Positions 1 to 11,415 of a DNA stretch of 64,000 bases are shown piece by piece; the stretch's first letter is position 1; the number at the start of each line of letters is the position of its first letter. A program made the translations under genes and the position numbers. The notes beneath the pieces were generated by a model. That model saw nothing but the letters and a program-made list of their open reading frames with translations, was not told the origin of the DNA and did not search any database. This stretch comes from Chamaecrista fasciculata (taxonomy: Eukaryota; Streptophyta; Magnoliopsida; Fabales; Fabaceae), in contig QANZ01003410.1 of the NCBI GenBank assembly GCA_003254925.1, forward strand, positions 10,321 to 74,320. Reading direction: 5' to 3'.

Positions 1-1028
1 GCACTTGCACAGAGCATAACAGATGGAAAAATAAAATTATTGGTGAAGGAAGAGGATTGCAAAATGATAGAGTATATATAGAAAAATATATGTGATTCTA
101 TGAGATTTGTTAGTGTGAAATTTTGAAATTTCAAAATGATATGGGAGAATCAAGAATATTTTAGGGTGAGAGAATCAAGGATTACAATCACAAATGCTAA
201 TTAATAGGCTAATTTATAATTAAAAGTTTAAAATATAGATATCAATTGACATAATCAATGTCGAAATTAAAGGGATTGTATGAAATTTCATTGATTAAAT
301 ATTTTTTATATTATGGTAGTTGATGTAAATATGTTCGAAAAATTAGGAATATAGATAATCATCCTAATTTGCATTAATTAAACTTCAGAAATTATTCAAA
401 TTAATTTTTTTTTCGAAATTAATTTACTTTTGATTTTTTAAATTGTTTTTGCTGACATGGCATCACATAAGAACCCAGAACTCAGCTTTATAGTTATATA
501 TAGATAGTTAAGATATTTCGAATGAAACCGTGTCATAATATGGCGTTGTTAGGAGACCACAACCTAATCATATATTATTTCGATTACAAAAACGATAATA
601 ATAAAAAACCTAACTAAATCTTATATTTTATTTCTCAATAAGTAGATAACTATAATTTCAATTATTCAAAAATTAAACTTCTTTCAATATTGTTTCATAC
701 CCAGTTTTAGTCATAATATAATACCTCAATTGATAAAACAATAATTTGAAGATTTTTATATATAAAAAAACACTAAATATGAATATAATATGGTATTAAC
801 TTAAAAATTAACATCAAAATGTTAAATAAGAAAATAAAACTAAAAATATCTCTCAAACATTTCCAAAAACAATATTTTAAAAAATAAAAGATTATTTTGT
901 CCATTTAGAACTAAAATATAATTTATTTTTGGTAAAAGTACCTTTTTTATCTTCAAATTTTGCATCAATATTTAATCTTCATCCTTAAAATTTGTTTACT
1001 ATTAATTTCTTCTTTAAAATTTAATATT
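1..1028. other. AT-rich intergenic, no gene seen
   Basis: Very AT-rich sequence with stop codons in all frames. I see no coding pattern, RNA gene or complete repeat. It ends at the 9-base duplication (TTTAATATT, 1020-1028) that flanks the next element. Confidence 0.6.
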
Positions 1029-1295
1029 GGGCAAATTACACAGAAGGTCCTTGTGGTTTAACCCATTTTCAGATAGGGTCCCTGTGGTTTAAAAAGTGTC
1101 AGATAGGGTCCATGTGGTTTGCTCCGTTAACAAAAAGGGTCCTGAGGTATATTTCTGTCCAAAATTTGACGGAAAATTTGGTTAAAATGTTATTTTAAGA
1201 CCCTAACTATAAATTTTTATGCATTTTGAGTCCCTAAAGGACTTTGACACAAAAAAAGAAAAGTTTAATGAAGTTTTAATTAATTTTGCCCCAAA

Positions 1296-1478
1296 ATGCA
1301 AACGTTCTTCTTCTTCCTCTCGCCTCCTCCCGCAACTGAACATAATCACCATGTGTTAAGCGGAAAAGCCAAGATGTGGGAAGAAGAGCACGAAGCTTCT
1401 CAACTCGACTGGTTGGCTCCGACGATGCCGGCGATACGGAATCCGATCCAGCAGGCAAGCTTCTCAACTCGCGATTGA
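1296..1478 (+). pseudogene. Second copy of DELLA start in left arm
   Basis: The left arm carries the mirror copy of the captured start. From the ATG at 1296 the frame reads through [20 protein letters not shown] and then leaves DELLA similarity at about 1401, stopping at 1478. It is the inverted partner of 1713-1811 on the other strand. A transcript crossing the whole element could fold back on itself over this stretch. It is not a functional gene. Confidence 0.7.
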
Positions 1479-1579
1479 TTCCCAATCTGATGTCGGGAAT
1501 TGGAGAAATCGACGCTGGTGATGGTGGAGGACTCCGCCGGAGCAAGAACGAAATCGTCGATTTGGTGAGCAAGACGGAT

Positions 1580-1811
1580 CTAGAGGACGGAATCGCAACT
1601 GAGATGAGAAATCCCATCTTCCTGAGCAGTGCCCATCACCATCTCCAGCCGCTCAAGCTTATGCGCCACATCCGCCATTTCCGACGACCTCACCTTGTAA
1701 CCCAATGCCGCCAGAAGCTTCGTGCTCTTCTTCCCACATCTTGGCTTTTCCGCTTAACACATGGTGATGATGTTCAGTTGGAGGCGACAGGAAGAAGGAG
1801 AACTTTTGCAT
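1580..1811 (-). pseudogene. Captured DELLA (GRAS) N-terminal fragment
   Basis: DELLA proteins are nuclear repressors of gibberellin responses; their N-terminal DELLA and following motifs bind the GID1 receptor. On the minus strand an ATG at 1811 opens a frame with a His run then [10 protein letters not shown], the usual DELLA-protein start. After a deletion and frame change, codons 1720-1583 read [20 protein letters not shown] and then [20 protein letters not shown], closely matching the first conserved DELLA block, before an in-frame TAG at 1580-1582. The Asp-Glu just before LLA is lost at the junction. The whole GRAS domain is missing, so no functional repressor can be made. The source gene is not in this window. 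The rest of the GC-rich centre (about 1401-1579) is not recognised. Confidence 0.8.
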
Positions 1812-2222
1812 TTTGGGGCAAAATTAATTAAAACTTCATTAAGCTTTTCTTTTTTTGCATCAAAGTCCTTTAGGGACTCAAATGCATAAAAATTAATAGT
1901 TAGGGTCTTAAAATAATATTTTAGCCAAATTTTCCGTCAAATTTTGGACGGAAATATACCTCAGGACCCTTTTTGTTAACGGAGCAAACCACATGGACCC
2001 TATCTGACACTTTTTAAACCACAGGGACCTTATCTGAAAATGGGTCAAACCACAAGGCCCTTTTGTGTAATTTACCCTTTAATATTTAATCAAATTTATT
2101 CTTTAACTAATTTTATTTAATAAATTAGTGACAAATTTCACGTAATTCTTAATATGAGTTTGAATTTAATTAGTTTTTTCTTATATTACCCATAAAAAAT
2201 TACATGAAATTTATTTTTAATT

Positions 2223-2414
2223 TTTTTTGGTTGTCAAAAGTTTAGGTGAGTTAAATCTGGGCCCATCAAGGTCAGGGCAGGCCTCAAGGCTCTGTGAGCA
2301 CTGACAGAGTGCTTACAGATCGCCTATCAACAAGATCTTTACTTCAGGGATTCGAACTCATGACCTTGTGAGTTATGAGTTGACTCCTTATCAACTGAGT
2401 CAACCTTTGTTGGC
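2223..2414 (-). mobile_element. tRNA-derived SINE
   Basis: On the minus strand the element begins with a polymerase III A-box-like stretch (TTGACTCAGTTGATAAGGAG) followed by a B box (GAGTTCGAATCC). It ends in an A-rich tail, seen as T's on the plus strand at 2223-2228. A 16-base direct repeat AAATTTATTTTTAATT flanks it at 2207-2222 and 2415-2430, as expected for LINE-driven insertion. No coding capacity. The two other SINEs in this window have different bodies. Confidence 0.85.
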
Positions 2415-2430
2415 AAATTTATTTTTAATT

Positions 2431-3281
2431 GATCGGATGATGTTATTAAAAAAAAATCAATAAAATATAAAATTTTAAAAAACAAAATTAATAATAAGTA
2501 AATTTTAAAGATGAAATAAAAAATTAATATAAAATTTAAGTGTGAACAAATATTTTTTCCTTTATTTTTTCTTCAAATAAGTATCCCGAGGTGACGGTGG
2601 AGATGACTAGACGAGAATGAGAAGGAAGGATAACGAAAATGAAGTCAAAGTTAGCTGGTGGTTGCAGCCAAAGCCATGCCTCCCAAAGGCCAAAAAAAAG
2701 CTTACAGTAGCTAGTCTCAGTGAATCAACCGAAGAATCAGTTACATCTCACCGACAAGCAGTGACAAGTCGGTGCTTCTATGAAATGACTGCTATACCCT
2801 TAACGCCTTCTGCTCTATTTTCTGGTTTCTCCTAATGTTCTTCTAACTCCTAACGTGGAAGTGGAAGCATCCACCATCATCATCAATTCATCATGCACAC
2901 ATGGGAGTGACAGATTAATTAGAAAAACAATTTGTCACTTTTATAATTTTATTTGTGACTCAAATGATGAAATTAATTATGGTCTATATATACCATTCAA
3001 AATAGATTGACAGGAGCTACATAGTACTATATATTAAAACAAAACACTGAAATGGTGGAAATGGCGAAAACATATGTATTTATGTGTAACGGTAAAGAAA
3101 GCCAAATCAACAGACTATATATATGTGTGTTGCTCTCCTCATCTTCCCTTATTCATAGAACGAATCTCAATTAAAAGGCTAGGAGTAGGAAAGCATGGCC
3201 TTGCGGCATTACATGAACAAACTTTAATTAGTTGCTCAAATTGAATTTAATTAAGTTTAAATCAAATTAATTCAATTCAAA
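2431..3281. other. Intergenic, 3' side of membrane-protein gene
   Basis: AT-rich sequence between the SINE and the stop codon of the next gene. An open frame at 2617-2835 has no features of a known protein. Part of 2900-3281 is probably the 3' untranslated region and flank of the minus-strand gene. Confidence 0.5.
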
Positions 3282-4580
3282 TCAATTCTTCTTGCCTTCT
3301 TCTCCTCCATCTTCCATGTAAGCCTTCTTTCTTCTATCCGCCTTGGCAATCAAACAACTCAGGAAGAAACACGTGGCGTAAATCCCATGGATCTTCCAAT
3401 TCGTCTTGGGATATTGCCGCAACACGACCCTGTGAAACACCGTAACGTAATAATGCAACCCGACGGCGAGCCCGACGAATGTTTGGGCCAGGCCCACAAA
3501 TCTCGAGCCCGGCCCACATTCCGTTGAGAAAACTAAGATCAGATACATCAAAAGAAGAAGCAGATATAACACGTAACCCAGAGTCTGCATCACCTGTAGG
3601 CAGACGTACGTGGACTGCGAAGTAGCGTACAAAAACTTGAGAGGCTCGAGCCCAGAGATTAGCGAAGAGAGACAGAGGATTGAGAAGTAAATGGAGAGAT
3701 AGACTTGGATGAAGATCAAGAGTTTTTGGAGAGAGAAGTAAGCTTTGATTCGATTGAAGATGAGAGAAACTAGAAGCAGAGGAATCACGAGGAAAGCACA
3801 GGAGAGAAGTGTGGCAATGGCGGGAGCGTATTTGTTGCCGACGTAGGGTTTGAATCCTTTTGTGATTTCTTTGTTGGCTTTCGTGATGTAAACTCTCGAG
3901 GTCGTTGAGATTTTCTCCAGGTCAGGGATGATCGTTCGCTGGAATCGGCTTGGAAGATCTTTCAAATCCGCCACGAAATCGATGTCGTCGTCTTGCTCGA
4001 TCCAACTCTGTGGCGTTTGTTTCTTCGTTTTCTTCTCCGGGCTCTGATTGTTGTTCTTGTTCGGCTTCTCATCAGATTTAAGCTCGCTGAGTTTTTGATC
4101 TGATTTAATTTTGGTTTCCTTGGTGGATTTTGTCGTCTTGTTCTTGCCGCCGAGGAGATCCGACGTTTTGTCGCCGGAAATTGAGGCCGATTTGGTTGAA
4201 CCAGTGAGGGCTTTTGATGTGGAGTTCAGTTTCTTGATCTTTGAGGTGGAATTGAGCTTTTTGAGCCCACCGTCTACGGCGGAGGGTGTCGTTTTGGAGC
4301 CGATTTTGACAAGTTTGGTTTGATTTTTGGAGGAAAGGTTGGGTTTGATGGTTTTGGTAAGGTTTTTTTTAGAGAGATTAGGCTTGATTAGCTTGGTCTG
4401 GTTTTTAACAGATTGGGAAGTGGTTTTCTTCTTCAAAGGCATGCCGTCTTCAATATTTTCTGCCTCCAACTGTTTGCTGTGAAGTTGAGATTCACTTAAA
4501 CAACCAGAAACAAGAAGGAAGAAAAGAACAGAGAACGCAAGTACCCTTTTGGGACTCAAGTACATAATAAGTGGAGCCAT
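3282..4580 (-). CDS. Plant integral-membrane protein of unknown function
   Basis: A single-exon frame of 432 residues. The start is the ATG at 4580; the open frame continues 44 codons upstream but without an ATG at its beginning, and the chosen Met directly precedes a signal-like hydrophobic stretch (residues 11-28, ending SGCLSES). Residues about 50-188 are a low-complexity Lys/Ser/Thr/Asn tract with many potential N-glycosylation sites (NQT, NLT, NST). A short acidic segment follows (SWIEQDDDIDF). The C-terminal 180 residues hold five likely membrane spans: 253-275, 285-309, 324-351, 361-385 and 398-412. The last residues are charged. The layout suggests an entry to the secretory pathway with a luminal Lys-rich domain and a membrane-embedded C-terminal half. 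I do not recognise a named family and assign no function. Confidence 0.8.
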   Translation of the reverse strand: MAPLIMYLSPKRVLAFSVLFFLLVSGCLSESQLHSKQLEAENIEDGMPLKKKTTSQSVKNQTKLIKPNLSKKNLTKTIKPNLSSKNQTKLVKIGSKTTPSAVDGGLKKLNSTSKIKKLNSTSKALTGSTKSASISGDKTSDLLGGKNKTTKSTKETKIKSDQKLSELKSDEKPNKNNNQSPEKKTKKQTPQSWIEQDDDIDFVADLKDLPSRFQRTIIPDLEKISTTSRVYITKANKEITKGFKPYVGNKYAPAIATLLSCAFLVIPLLLVSLIFNRIKAYFSLQKLLIFIQVYLSIYFSILCLSSLISGLEPLKFLYATSQSTYVCLQVMQTLGYVLYLLLLLMYLILVFSTECGPGSRFVGLAQTFVGLAVGLHYYVTVFHRVVLRQYPKTNWKIHGIYATCFFLSCLIAKADRRKKAYMEDGGEEGKKN

Positions 4581-4845
4581 ATCTGCAAAACTGAGGTACG
4601 TATAGCACTCACAGGATTGAAGATCTAAGATATAGGTACTAATACTTAATAGTGAAGGATTTGATAGGCTGGTAGTAATGAGATTGAGAGATACGAGAAG
4701 ACAGTGAAGCAATATATGGAATTAAGAGTGAAGTAAGCCTTTATTATGGACACAGCGCGAAGTTCTGTGGCTACGCGGTTTGATATAATCTCTTTTTGCT
4801 ATGAACTTTTGCCTACTTGGTGCTCAGTGAACAATGAGCCTCCTT

Positions 4846-4857
4846 TTTATATATATA
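4846..4857 (-). promoter_or_regulatory. Possible TATA box of the membrane-protein gene
   Basis: On the minus strand TATATATAAAAA lies about 265 bases upstream of the ATG at 4580. This would put transcription start near 4815 and leave a leader of about 235 bases. TA-rich runs are common here, so the call rests only on position and sequence. Confidence 0.35.
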
Positions 4858-4859
4858 TT

Positions 4860-5792
4860 TTGAGAACTGCTTTCATCTCTCAAGTATTAATTATTTAATG
4901 TGTTTATACTATGTCCTCAGAAGTCAATAATTTCTTGTGTGTGTCAGTTTGGAATCCAAAATGGGAAAATGCAGTGGCATCTACATTTCACTTGGGACAT
5001 AAAAAATTCCCTAGTGTATAGTCTTTGGTTTGGTGAGAAACTTGACAATTATTAAAAGACCAGAACCGCCTAAGCTGACCGACACTGTAATTAGTGGAGC
5101 AGATCTACTTCTTGTATTGACATGGACATGAATAGAAAAAAGTAGGGTCTTTATATATTGCTATAAAATTTCCCTGAACATGAGCTTAATTTATATTTTT
5201 ACAAAAATATATGTTTAATATTTTTTTTTTATTTTAATTAGTCATATATAAAATTATTACAACGTATTATATATTTATTGGAAACCTTATAACAAGTTTA
5301 TATAAAATTTGGATTTGGATGTTACGGGTACTGTTTACCCTGGTAAATTAGAAATTGGCTGATTTGGATGTTTTGTGCTGGACCTTTTTTGTCTTAATAT
5401 ATTCCCTTATGAAAAAAAAAGTTTATATAAAATTTTACTTAAGTCTTTCCCACATGAATAATGGTAAATTAGGCAAGAATATTGTATCTTTGACTTTTGC
5501 CTCTCAAAGACGTCAAACTTTCTTTGGATCACAGGACGAATATTTTGACATTTGCGCAAGTGAGTGAGTGAGTGAGTGCTATATATTTTCTGATATTTTG
5601 CATGATTTTCCGTGGGAGTTGCAATATTAAATCCTTTTTTCGAGTAGGTCTAAATCCAATTCCACTACACTGAAATCCGAGACGAAGTTATTTTATTAAG
5701 TTGTTAGCTTATTGGAGACACGGATGTGTAAGTAGTCTTAGGTGTCAGCTGAGGTCCGTCTTCCTAGAAATTAATCATTTAAGCCTTTTTTA

Positions 5793-5840
<48 letters not shown>

Positions 5841-8800
5841 GTATTGGACTGATTTTTATTATTATATGATACACACATCACTACTTTTTTTTTTAAAAAA
5901 TTTTTATGGTGAAGAGAGAATTCTCATTTCACACCTATTTAAAAAAAAATTTTGGTATTGTCCTTATATATCTCCTATAAGATTTCTTACATCAGAAGCT
6001 TGATTTACATTTTCTTTCATCTATAATTGGTTATAAAAAAAATATATTTAATATTCTCTCTCTATCATAATTGATCATATATCAAATTTTTATTATGTAT
6101 CAAATGTTTATTAGAAAAAAATTATAACAAATATATAAAGAACTTCACCTAAGTTGTTCCTTAAAAAAAACGCTAACAATTGTAAAATGTAAAATTTTAA
6201 TAAAAGACAATAATATAAAGAATTTGGGACATCTCAATTTTCAACCATTAAATTTATTTATTTTAGTTCTAAAATATGTATAAATTAAATTTGTACAGAT
6301 TTTAAGCTATAAAAAGTAAATCCAAGGGTGTCTCAACACTTAAATTCTATTTAAAATTTTCCTTTAATAAGACTCATAAAATGATGAAAGGCTGAAAGCA
6401 AAGAAAATCTAAGAGATAAAATGATAAAGTAGCGATATGATTGATTATTTTATGGGAAAAATTATGGTAAAGTTCCTTATATACTATCTAAATTATATTA
6501 AAAAAACAACACATTGAACTAGTATTTTTAACTAGACAATTTGAGAAAATTGAGAGACAACAAACTTCTAATTAAGTTATTAAACCTTGAATGTTTGCCT
6601 CCCAATTTTTGTTTTCTGTTGAGATACTATATTAAATCCTCAAAATAAAACAAATTTTAAAAGAAGAATGCTATCACGAAAAGAAGAAAAAATATTTAAA
6701 AAGAAAAGAAATAACTCACGTCAGATAGTAGATTATTCTTTGTTAAAAAATATAGTAGATTATTCAACCTTTTAATAAGTTAAGTTGTCACAACAATTTT
6801 TTTTTACTTGTTTCAACTTCATTCAAATATATGTAGAAGATGACGAAAATAATGAGATGACTCTTAAGTCTTAACAGTTTGGATATGAAGTGTCGAGGTG
6901 TGGGTCCATCAATCCATTGTATTGGTTCATTTCTAATTGATGCAAGTAAAACATATATATAATCAGGCAAAAAAGAACAAAAAAATATATAAGACAAAGT
7001 GATGAGACCCACTAACATGGAAAGTTGAAAAATGAAAATGATTAAATAAATAACCTATGTGATTCAGCTTTTTTCCCGTAAAAAAAAGGTGATTCATCTT
7101 TTTTCTTTTTTCTTTTTTCTTTTTATATTGACATGCAGTAAGAAAGAGTTATACACCTATACTTCCCATGGAGTAATATACTTCCTCTGCCTCTTTGCCT
7201 TCCACACTCAATTTATTGCTACAACTTTTTAAACAAATATAATGTATCCAATAAATTCAATTTAGCTGACATTAATTCACGTTACATATGATTAACTGTA
7301 CTCCATTCAAATACTCATAAATATATCCATGAACAATTTCGGAAATATTTATGAATTTTATAGCAAATGCATGGTTTCTGAACCGTAAAGTCAGACACTA
7401 ATTTAGAATATAAAGAGAAAGAGAGTAATAATTGAATCGAGCATTACTTATAACTCTTCTTGTTTTTTTGTTTTCTTTTGGCGTGTATGGACTTAGGAGT
7501 TAGGAGGGCTATATTATATATGGTCCCCAATATTCTCTCAAACATTCAACCAGATTATCCACCGACAAATTTTTTTTTTTCCTTTTTTCATTGGCTAAAA
7601 ATATAAATAAATGCTTCTCAGTACGTAATTGTGTTTAGTAAATTAGATAAACGGATTATTTAAATTAAATTCCTCCTTTAATTTGAAGAGGTTATTGTAT
7701 ATATTCAGCCTCGTCGGTATGCAAGTTTTCAGCTGTATATAGTGAGTCATTTATAAATCCACTAGTCATTTATGAATTGATACCTGTGAGCCTTGGGTAC
7801 CAAATGTATATGGCCACCATTCTTAAAACCCTAAACTTCAAAGTAAACTTACTCACCCAAAAAAAAAAACTTCAAAGTAAACTTAAGGCAGAGTCCGGAA
7901 TCAAAGGGGTCTGGAAATATTTGATATTCCGATCCCTATAAATAATATGCATATCTGATCACTAAGGAGTTGACATTTTTTGATCTGCGCAATGTCAAAT
8001 TCAATTTAAATATTTGAGTGAGAAATGGCCGGATATATAGAATAGCCCATACTATAAGAATTTGACTTCTTTTCTTTTTCCTTAATGCAACTAACGAGGA
8101 TAGAAATTCTTGCATTGTATATATCAAAAAGTTTAGGAACCTTCCCATGAGATTTTATTTACCTTTTGGATATCCTGGTTTGGCATACATATATATATAT
8201 ATATATGGGAATGTGTAGGAAAGCAATATGAAATTAAAGAGGCCTTTCTTACGTTATTTTTTCAATCAAGTCAAGTGAGAGAGGGAGAAAATGAGACAGG
8301 TTATATATATTAGTAGCGTGTACTCTTGACAATTCTTCGAAGATTTGTATAATATAAAATAGTTATAATCATAATTTCATTAATTTGTTAGGAATACGTA
8401 TTGGATTATCTACCATCATTCTCTACGGTTATTCTCTACGCGCTCTCATAAAATATACAATATAATAACTAAAAATATAACTTCATATACTAATTCACAT
8501 GAGTCGACAAAAAAAATTGGACATAAATAAGATCATCCATTCATGCCACTAGATATAAAACGATTGGACATACCCTTTAATTTATGATTTATCAATTGTT
8601 GTTTTCTAAATTTAATTATTTTCTAAATAAAAACCGAATGAAGTATATATATGAGGAAAAGACTAAAGTGATGGTTGATCCGGTAAGCGGTTGGGAAATG
8701 AATAGAGGGGACCAAATCATAATGAAGCAATGAAAATGGAAGTAATTATGAAGGGAATGATAAGTGACACGCAAAAGGAGATCACGTTTTCCCTTCTCCT

Positions 8801-9069
8801 TTTTCCTTAAACAAAATGTAGATGATCCAATTCATGGGACTGATATTGAAAACGAAATTTAGGATATTTATATGTTTACTTTTTTTGGTTGTTATAGTTA
8901 GAAAAACGATAGAATTGAAATAAGTTTATATTAATAAAAATAATTCTGAGTCTAAATATAGAAATTTATTTCTGAAAATGCGATTAAGTTTAATACTTGT
9001 TCTTAACTTATAAAAATGTGGAGTGATTTTGACATTAATTCAAGTTTTCACTCATGTTATATTTATGAT
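4860..9069. other. Long AT-rich intergenic region
   Basis: About 4.2 kb without recognisable genes or complete repeats. It holds simple repeats: (TTA)n followed by (TA)n near 5795-5840, GAGT copies near 5562-5577, TTTTTTC copies near 7098-7122, and (TA)n at 8191-8206. Open frames here are short and low in complexity. Confidence 0.55.
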
Positions 9070-9489
9070 TAGTTACAAGAGGTGATACATTTCCTATAAA
9101 CGATCTCCTTTAACGGTCTCTAACAGTTATTTTGTCCTAGTGGACTTATCTTATCTCAATTACCTAGTTCAACGGCCTTGCAACTGTCTCAACGACTTCT
9201 ACGACTTGGCCTCCAAGGTAACAACTTTTTTATCCTCCTAGGCGCTTATAAATAGGTCTCTGTTCTATAGTTAAGGTACACACTCTTTTCATTTCAAAAC
9301 TGATTTTTGACAGTGTATTCCCGTTACTCTCATCAAATACTTACTGACTTAGGCATTGCAGTGCTCACGAGGGGACCAACCTCTCCGTTTTCCTCTTGTA
9401 GGTTCATCCTATACTCTGAGGTTGTTCAAATGTCGTCTCCCTTTTCGTCACTTGGAAATTGCAACCTCATCAAGAGACGCCAATATTAG
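9070..9489 (+). mobile_element. Probable LTR fragment of a retrotransposon
   Basis: This stretch is richer in GC than its surroundings and is laid out like the promoter half of a plant LTR. A TATA box (TATAAATA, 9247-9254) is followed by a leader with GACTTAGGCATTGCAGTGCT and GAGGGGACCAACCTCTCCG, wording I associate with the R/U5 part of plant Ty3-type LTRs. I cannot find the outer ends, a partner LTR or any internal coding sequence. It is best read as a decayed solo LTR or fragment; the superfamily is a guess from pattern. Confidence 0.5.
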
Positions 9490-9569
9490 TTTAATAAAAA
9501 ATAAATTAATAATTTAATATTGAAAGATCATTTAAATTGACAATTCAATCTTTTAGATATTAAAATATA

Positions 9570-10632
9570 GGCCAAAGTCCTATTTTGGTCCCTCAGTTAT
9601 GCTCAGTGTTCCAAATTGGTCCCTCAGTTATTTTTCGTTCCATATTGGTCCCCCAGTTATGTAAAACTTGGCAAAGTTGGTCCCTCTAACAGATTTCATC
9701 CATTTTTCCGTTAAAAAAAAAGACAAAATTAATTTTTAACTCCTAAAAGTTTAAATTTTTTGCATCAAGAACTTTTTTCTTTATAATAGAACCAAAATGT
9801 AAGAAAAATAAATAACTTGGGGTTTTAGTTTATTTTACACCAAAAAAATAATCTCTCTCTCTTCTCTCTCCCTCTCCCCCCCCCTCTCTCTCTCTCTGAA
9901 ACCATGGCAGAGAGAGGAAGAAATCTTCGCCGGCACAAGCAACTCTCTGCATAGTTCTACATCTTCCATGGTCTCTTACTGACGCTAATGTTCACGACCT
10001 CGGCAAGATCGGAATTTGGATCTGGATTCGGATCCGGAAATGGTGGATTCCGACGGTGATATCGGCGGCGACGCCGGTGGTTTTCGTGAAGTTCGGGTGG
10101 CGACGTCGGTGGTTTTCGTGAAATTTGGTGGCGACGTCAGTGGTTCAGGCGAAGATCTGTGTGGTTCATATCCTTCATACACTATCTCCTCCAATTAGTT
10201 CCAAGATGATGATGATGATTCTGTCGATAATGGAGTGGAGATAATGGACGTGATAAAATCTGTGAAGAATTTGGTGGTTTGGTTTATTTATTGAAATGGA
10301 GAGAGTGATGTTCTGGGCAAAATAAACACGAGAGAGGAGAGAGAGGGGGATTTTTTTTTTTTTGTGTAAAATAAACTAAAACCCTAAGTTATTTATTCTT
10401 TCTTACATTTTGGTTCTATTATAGAGAAAAAAGTCATTGATGCAAAACATTTAAACTTTTAGGAGTTAAAAATTAATTTTCTTTATTTTAACAGAAAAAT
10501 GGATGGAAACTGTTAGAGGGACTAACTTTACCAAGTTTTGTATAACTGGGGGACTAACATCAAACGAAAAATAACTGGGGGACCAATTTGGAACACTGAG
10601 CATAACTGGGGGACCAAAATACGACTTTGGCC
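9570..10632. mobile_element. Long-TIR Mutator-like element, unidentified GC-rich cargo
   Basis: Starts GGCCAAAGTCCTATTTTGG and ends in its inverted copy. The arms are about 310 bases (9570-9880 and 10330-10632). A perfect 9-base target duplication TAAAATATA flanks it at 9561-9569 and 10633-10641. Each arm has cores spaced about 30 bases apart (GGTCC at 9587, 9618, 9647 and 9679). The centre, about 9890-10300, is GC-rich like a captured gene fragment and includes a short tandem duplication around GGTGGTTTTCGTGAA (10076-10130). A 60-residue frame at 10016-10198 is rich in Asp and Gly, with no family I recognise. No transposase. Confidence 0.8.
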
Positions 10633-10641
10633 TAAAATATA

Positions 10642-10975
10642 TAATTTAATCCATAAAAAAAATTAAATGATATATTTTTTAATATACCGTTTAGTCCCTT
10701 AAAAAAAGATTAAAGAGTATATACTATTTGATTTGGTCAGAGAATAATAACAAGTATATTGTTTAATTTTTTTCATAGATTAAATTATATATTTTCATTT
10801 TTTAAAAATTAAAATATCAACTTTGATAAGAACTAAATTGCTTAATCAATAATGTAGCAAATATAGAGCACAAGGTTATGTTATGTGCCTCACGTGGCAG
10901 CTTAAACGAAAAGGCCATGTGCCTCTCGTGCCAACTTGTAAGTTGTAATAATTAAGAAAAAAAAAATAAGGCGAA
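10642..10975. other. Intergenic, nothing seen
   Basis: AT-rich spacer between the Mutator-like element and the tRNA gene. I see no feature. Confidence 0.5.
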
Positions 10976-11060
10976 TGGGCTGAGAGAGGCTCGAACTCTC
11001 GACCTCAGGATAACTCAGAAGCTATGAGACCTACGCGCTAGCCAACTGCGCCACCACCCC
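10976..11060 (-). tRNA. tRNA-Met (CAT), intron-containing, elongator type
   Basis: The minus strand begins GGGGTGGTGGCGCAGTTGGC, typical of plant elongator tRNA-Met. The D-stem GCGC/GCGC and the anticodon loop CTCATA (CAT) follow. An intron of about 11-12 bases begins just 3' of the anticodon loop, as in plant tRNA-Met genes. The T arm is GAGAG-TTCGAGC-CTCTC, with an intact B box. The 3' acceptor strand reads TCAGCCC where TCACCCC is needed to pair with GGGGTGG, so position 4-69 is G-G. The gene may still work with one mismatch or may be a decaying copy. No CCA is encoded, as normal for plants. Confidence 0.85.
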
Positions 11061-11415
11061 TTGCTGATATGCAGTAATCTTCAGCTTATTAATCATAAGA
11101 AAATAAGAATGTGTCAGTTCCACTTTAAAATCTACATTCTACGTATAACACTTGCAGAAGATTACGATTAAACTTCTCTGCCTAAAATTAACAAACCAAC
11201 GAACATTGATCATTGAATTTTTTTTATTATTTTTTTGAAGTCGTGAAACAGACTAAAACATCCACCTGTAACCTGTGTACTTCGTGTCATACTAAATATC
11301 TGAATTTCTTTTTTCATAGCACTAACTATTAGCTAACTAAACATTACCTCTGGATCAAAAAAATAAAATCGATGGAGGACGAATTGAAGCTTCAACTTCC
11401 TCCCAAAAGTGCTAA
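11061..11415. other. Spacer and 3' flank of MFS gene
   Basis: AT-rich. It probably contains the 3' untranslated region of the minus-strand transporter gene. Nothing else is recognised. Confidence 0.5.

Larger units (their letters stand above)
1029..2077. mobile_element. Pack-MULE-like element with captured DELLA fragment
   Basis: The element is bounded by inverted repeats: it starts GGGCAAATTACAC and ends GTGTAATTTACCC. The arms are about 370 bases (1029-1400 against 1713-2077). A perfect 9-base target duplication TTTAATATT (1020-1028 and 2078-2086) fits Mutator-superfamily transposition. There is no transposase, so it is non-autonomous. The middle is far richer in GC than the flanks and encodes pieces of a DELLA-type GRAS protein, so this looks like a gene-capturing MULE. 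The start of the DELLA reading frame lies inside both arms, so the captured sequence is itself part of the inverted repeat. Boundaries and target duplication are read directly; superfamily assignment rests on duplication length and long arms. Confidence 0.85.

Noticed and set aside
2617-2835. 72-codon open frame
   Set aside because: No recognisable domain and no support beyond being open.
4581-4712. 44-codon N-terminal extension of the membrane protein
   Set aside because: It has no ATG at its beginning. The ATG at 4580 directly precedes a signal-like segment.
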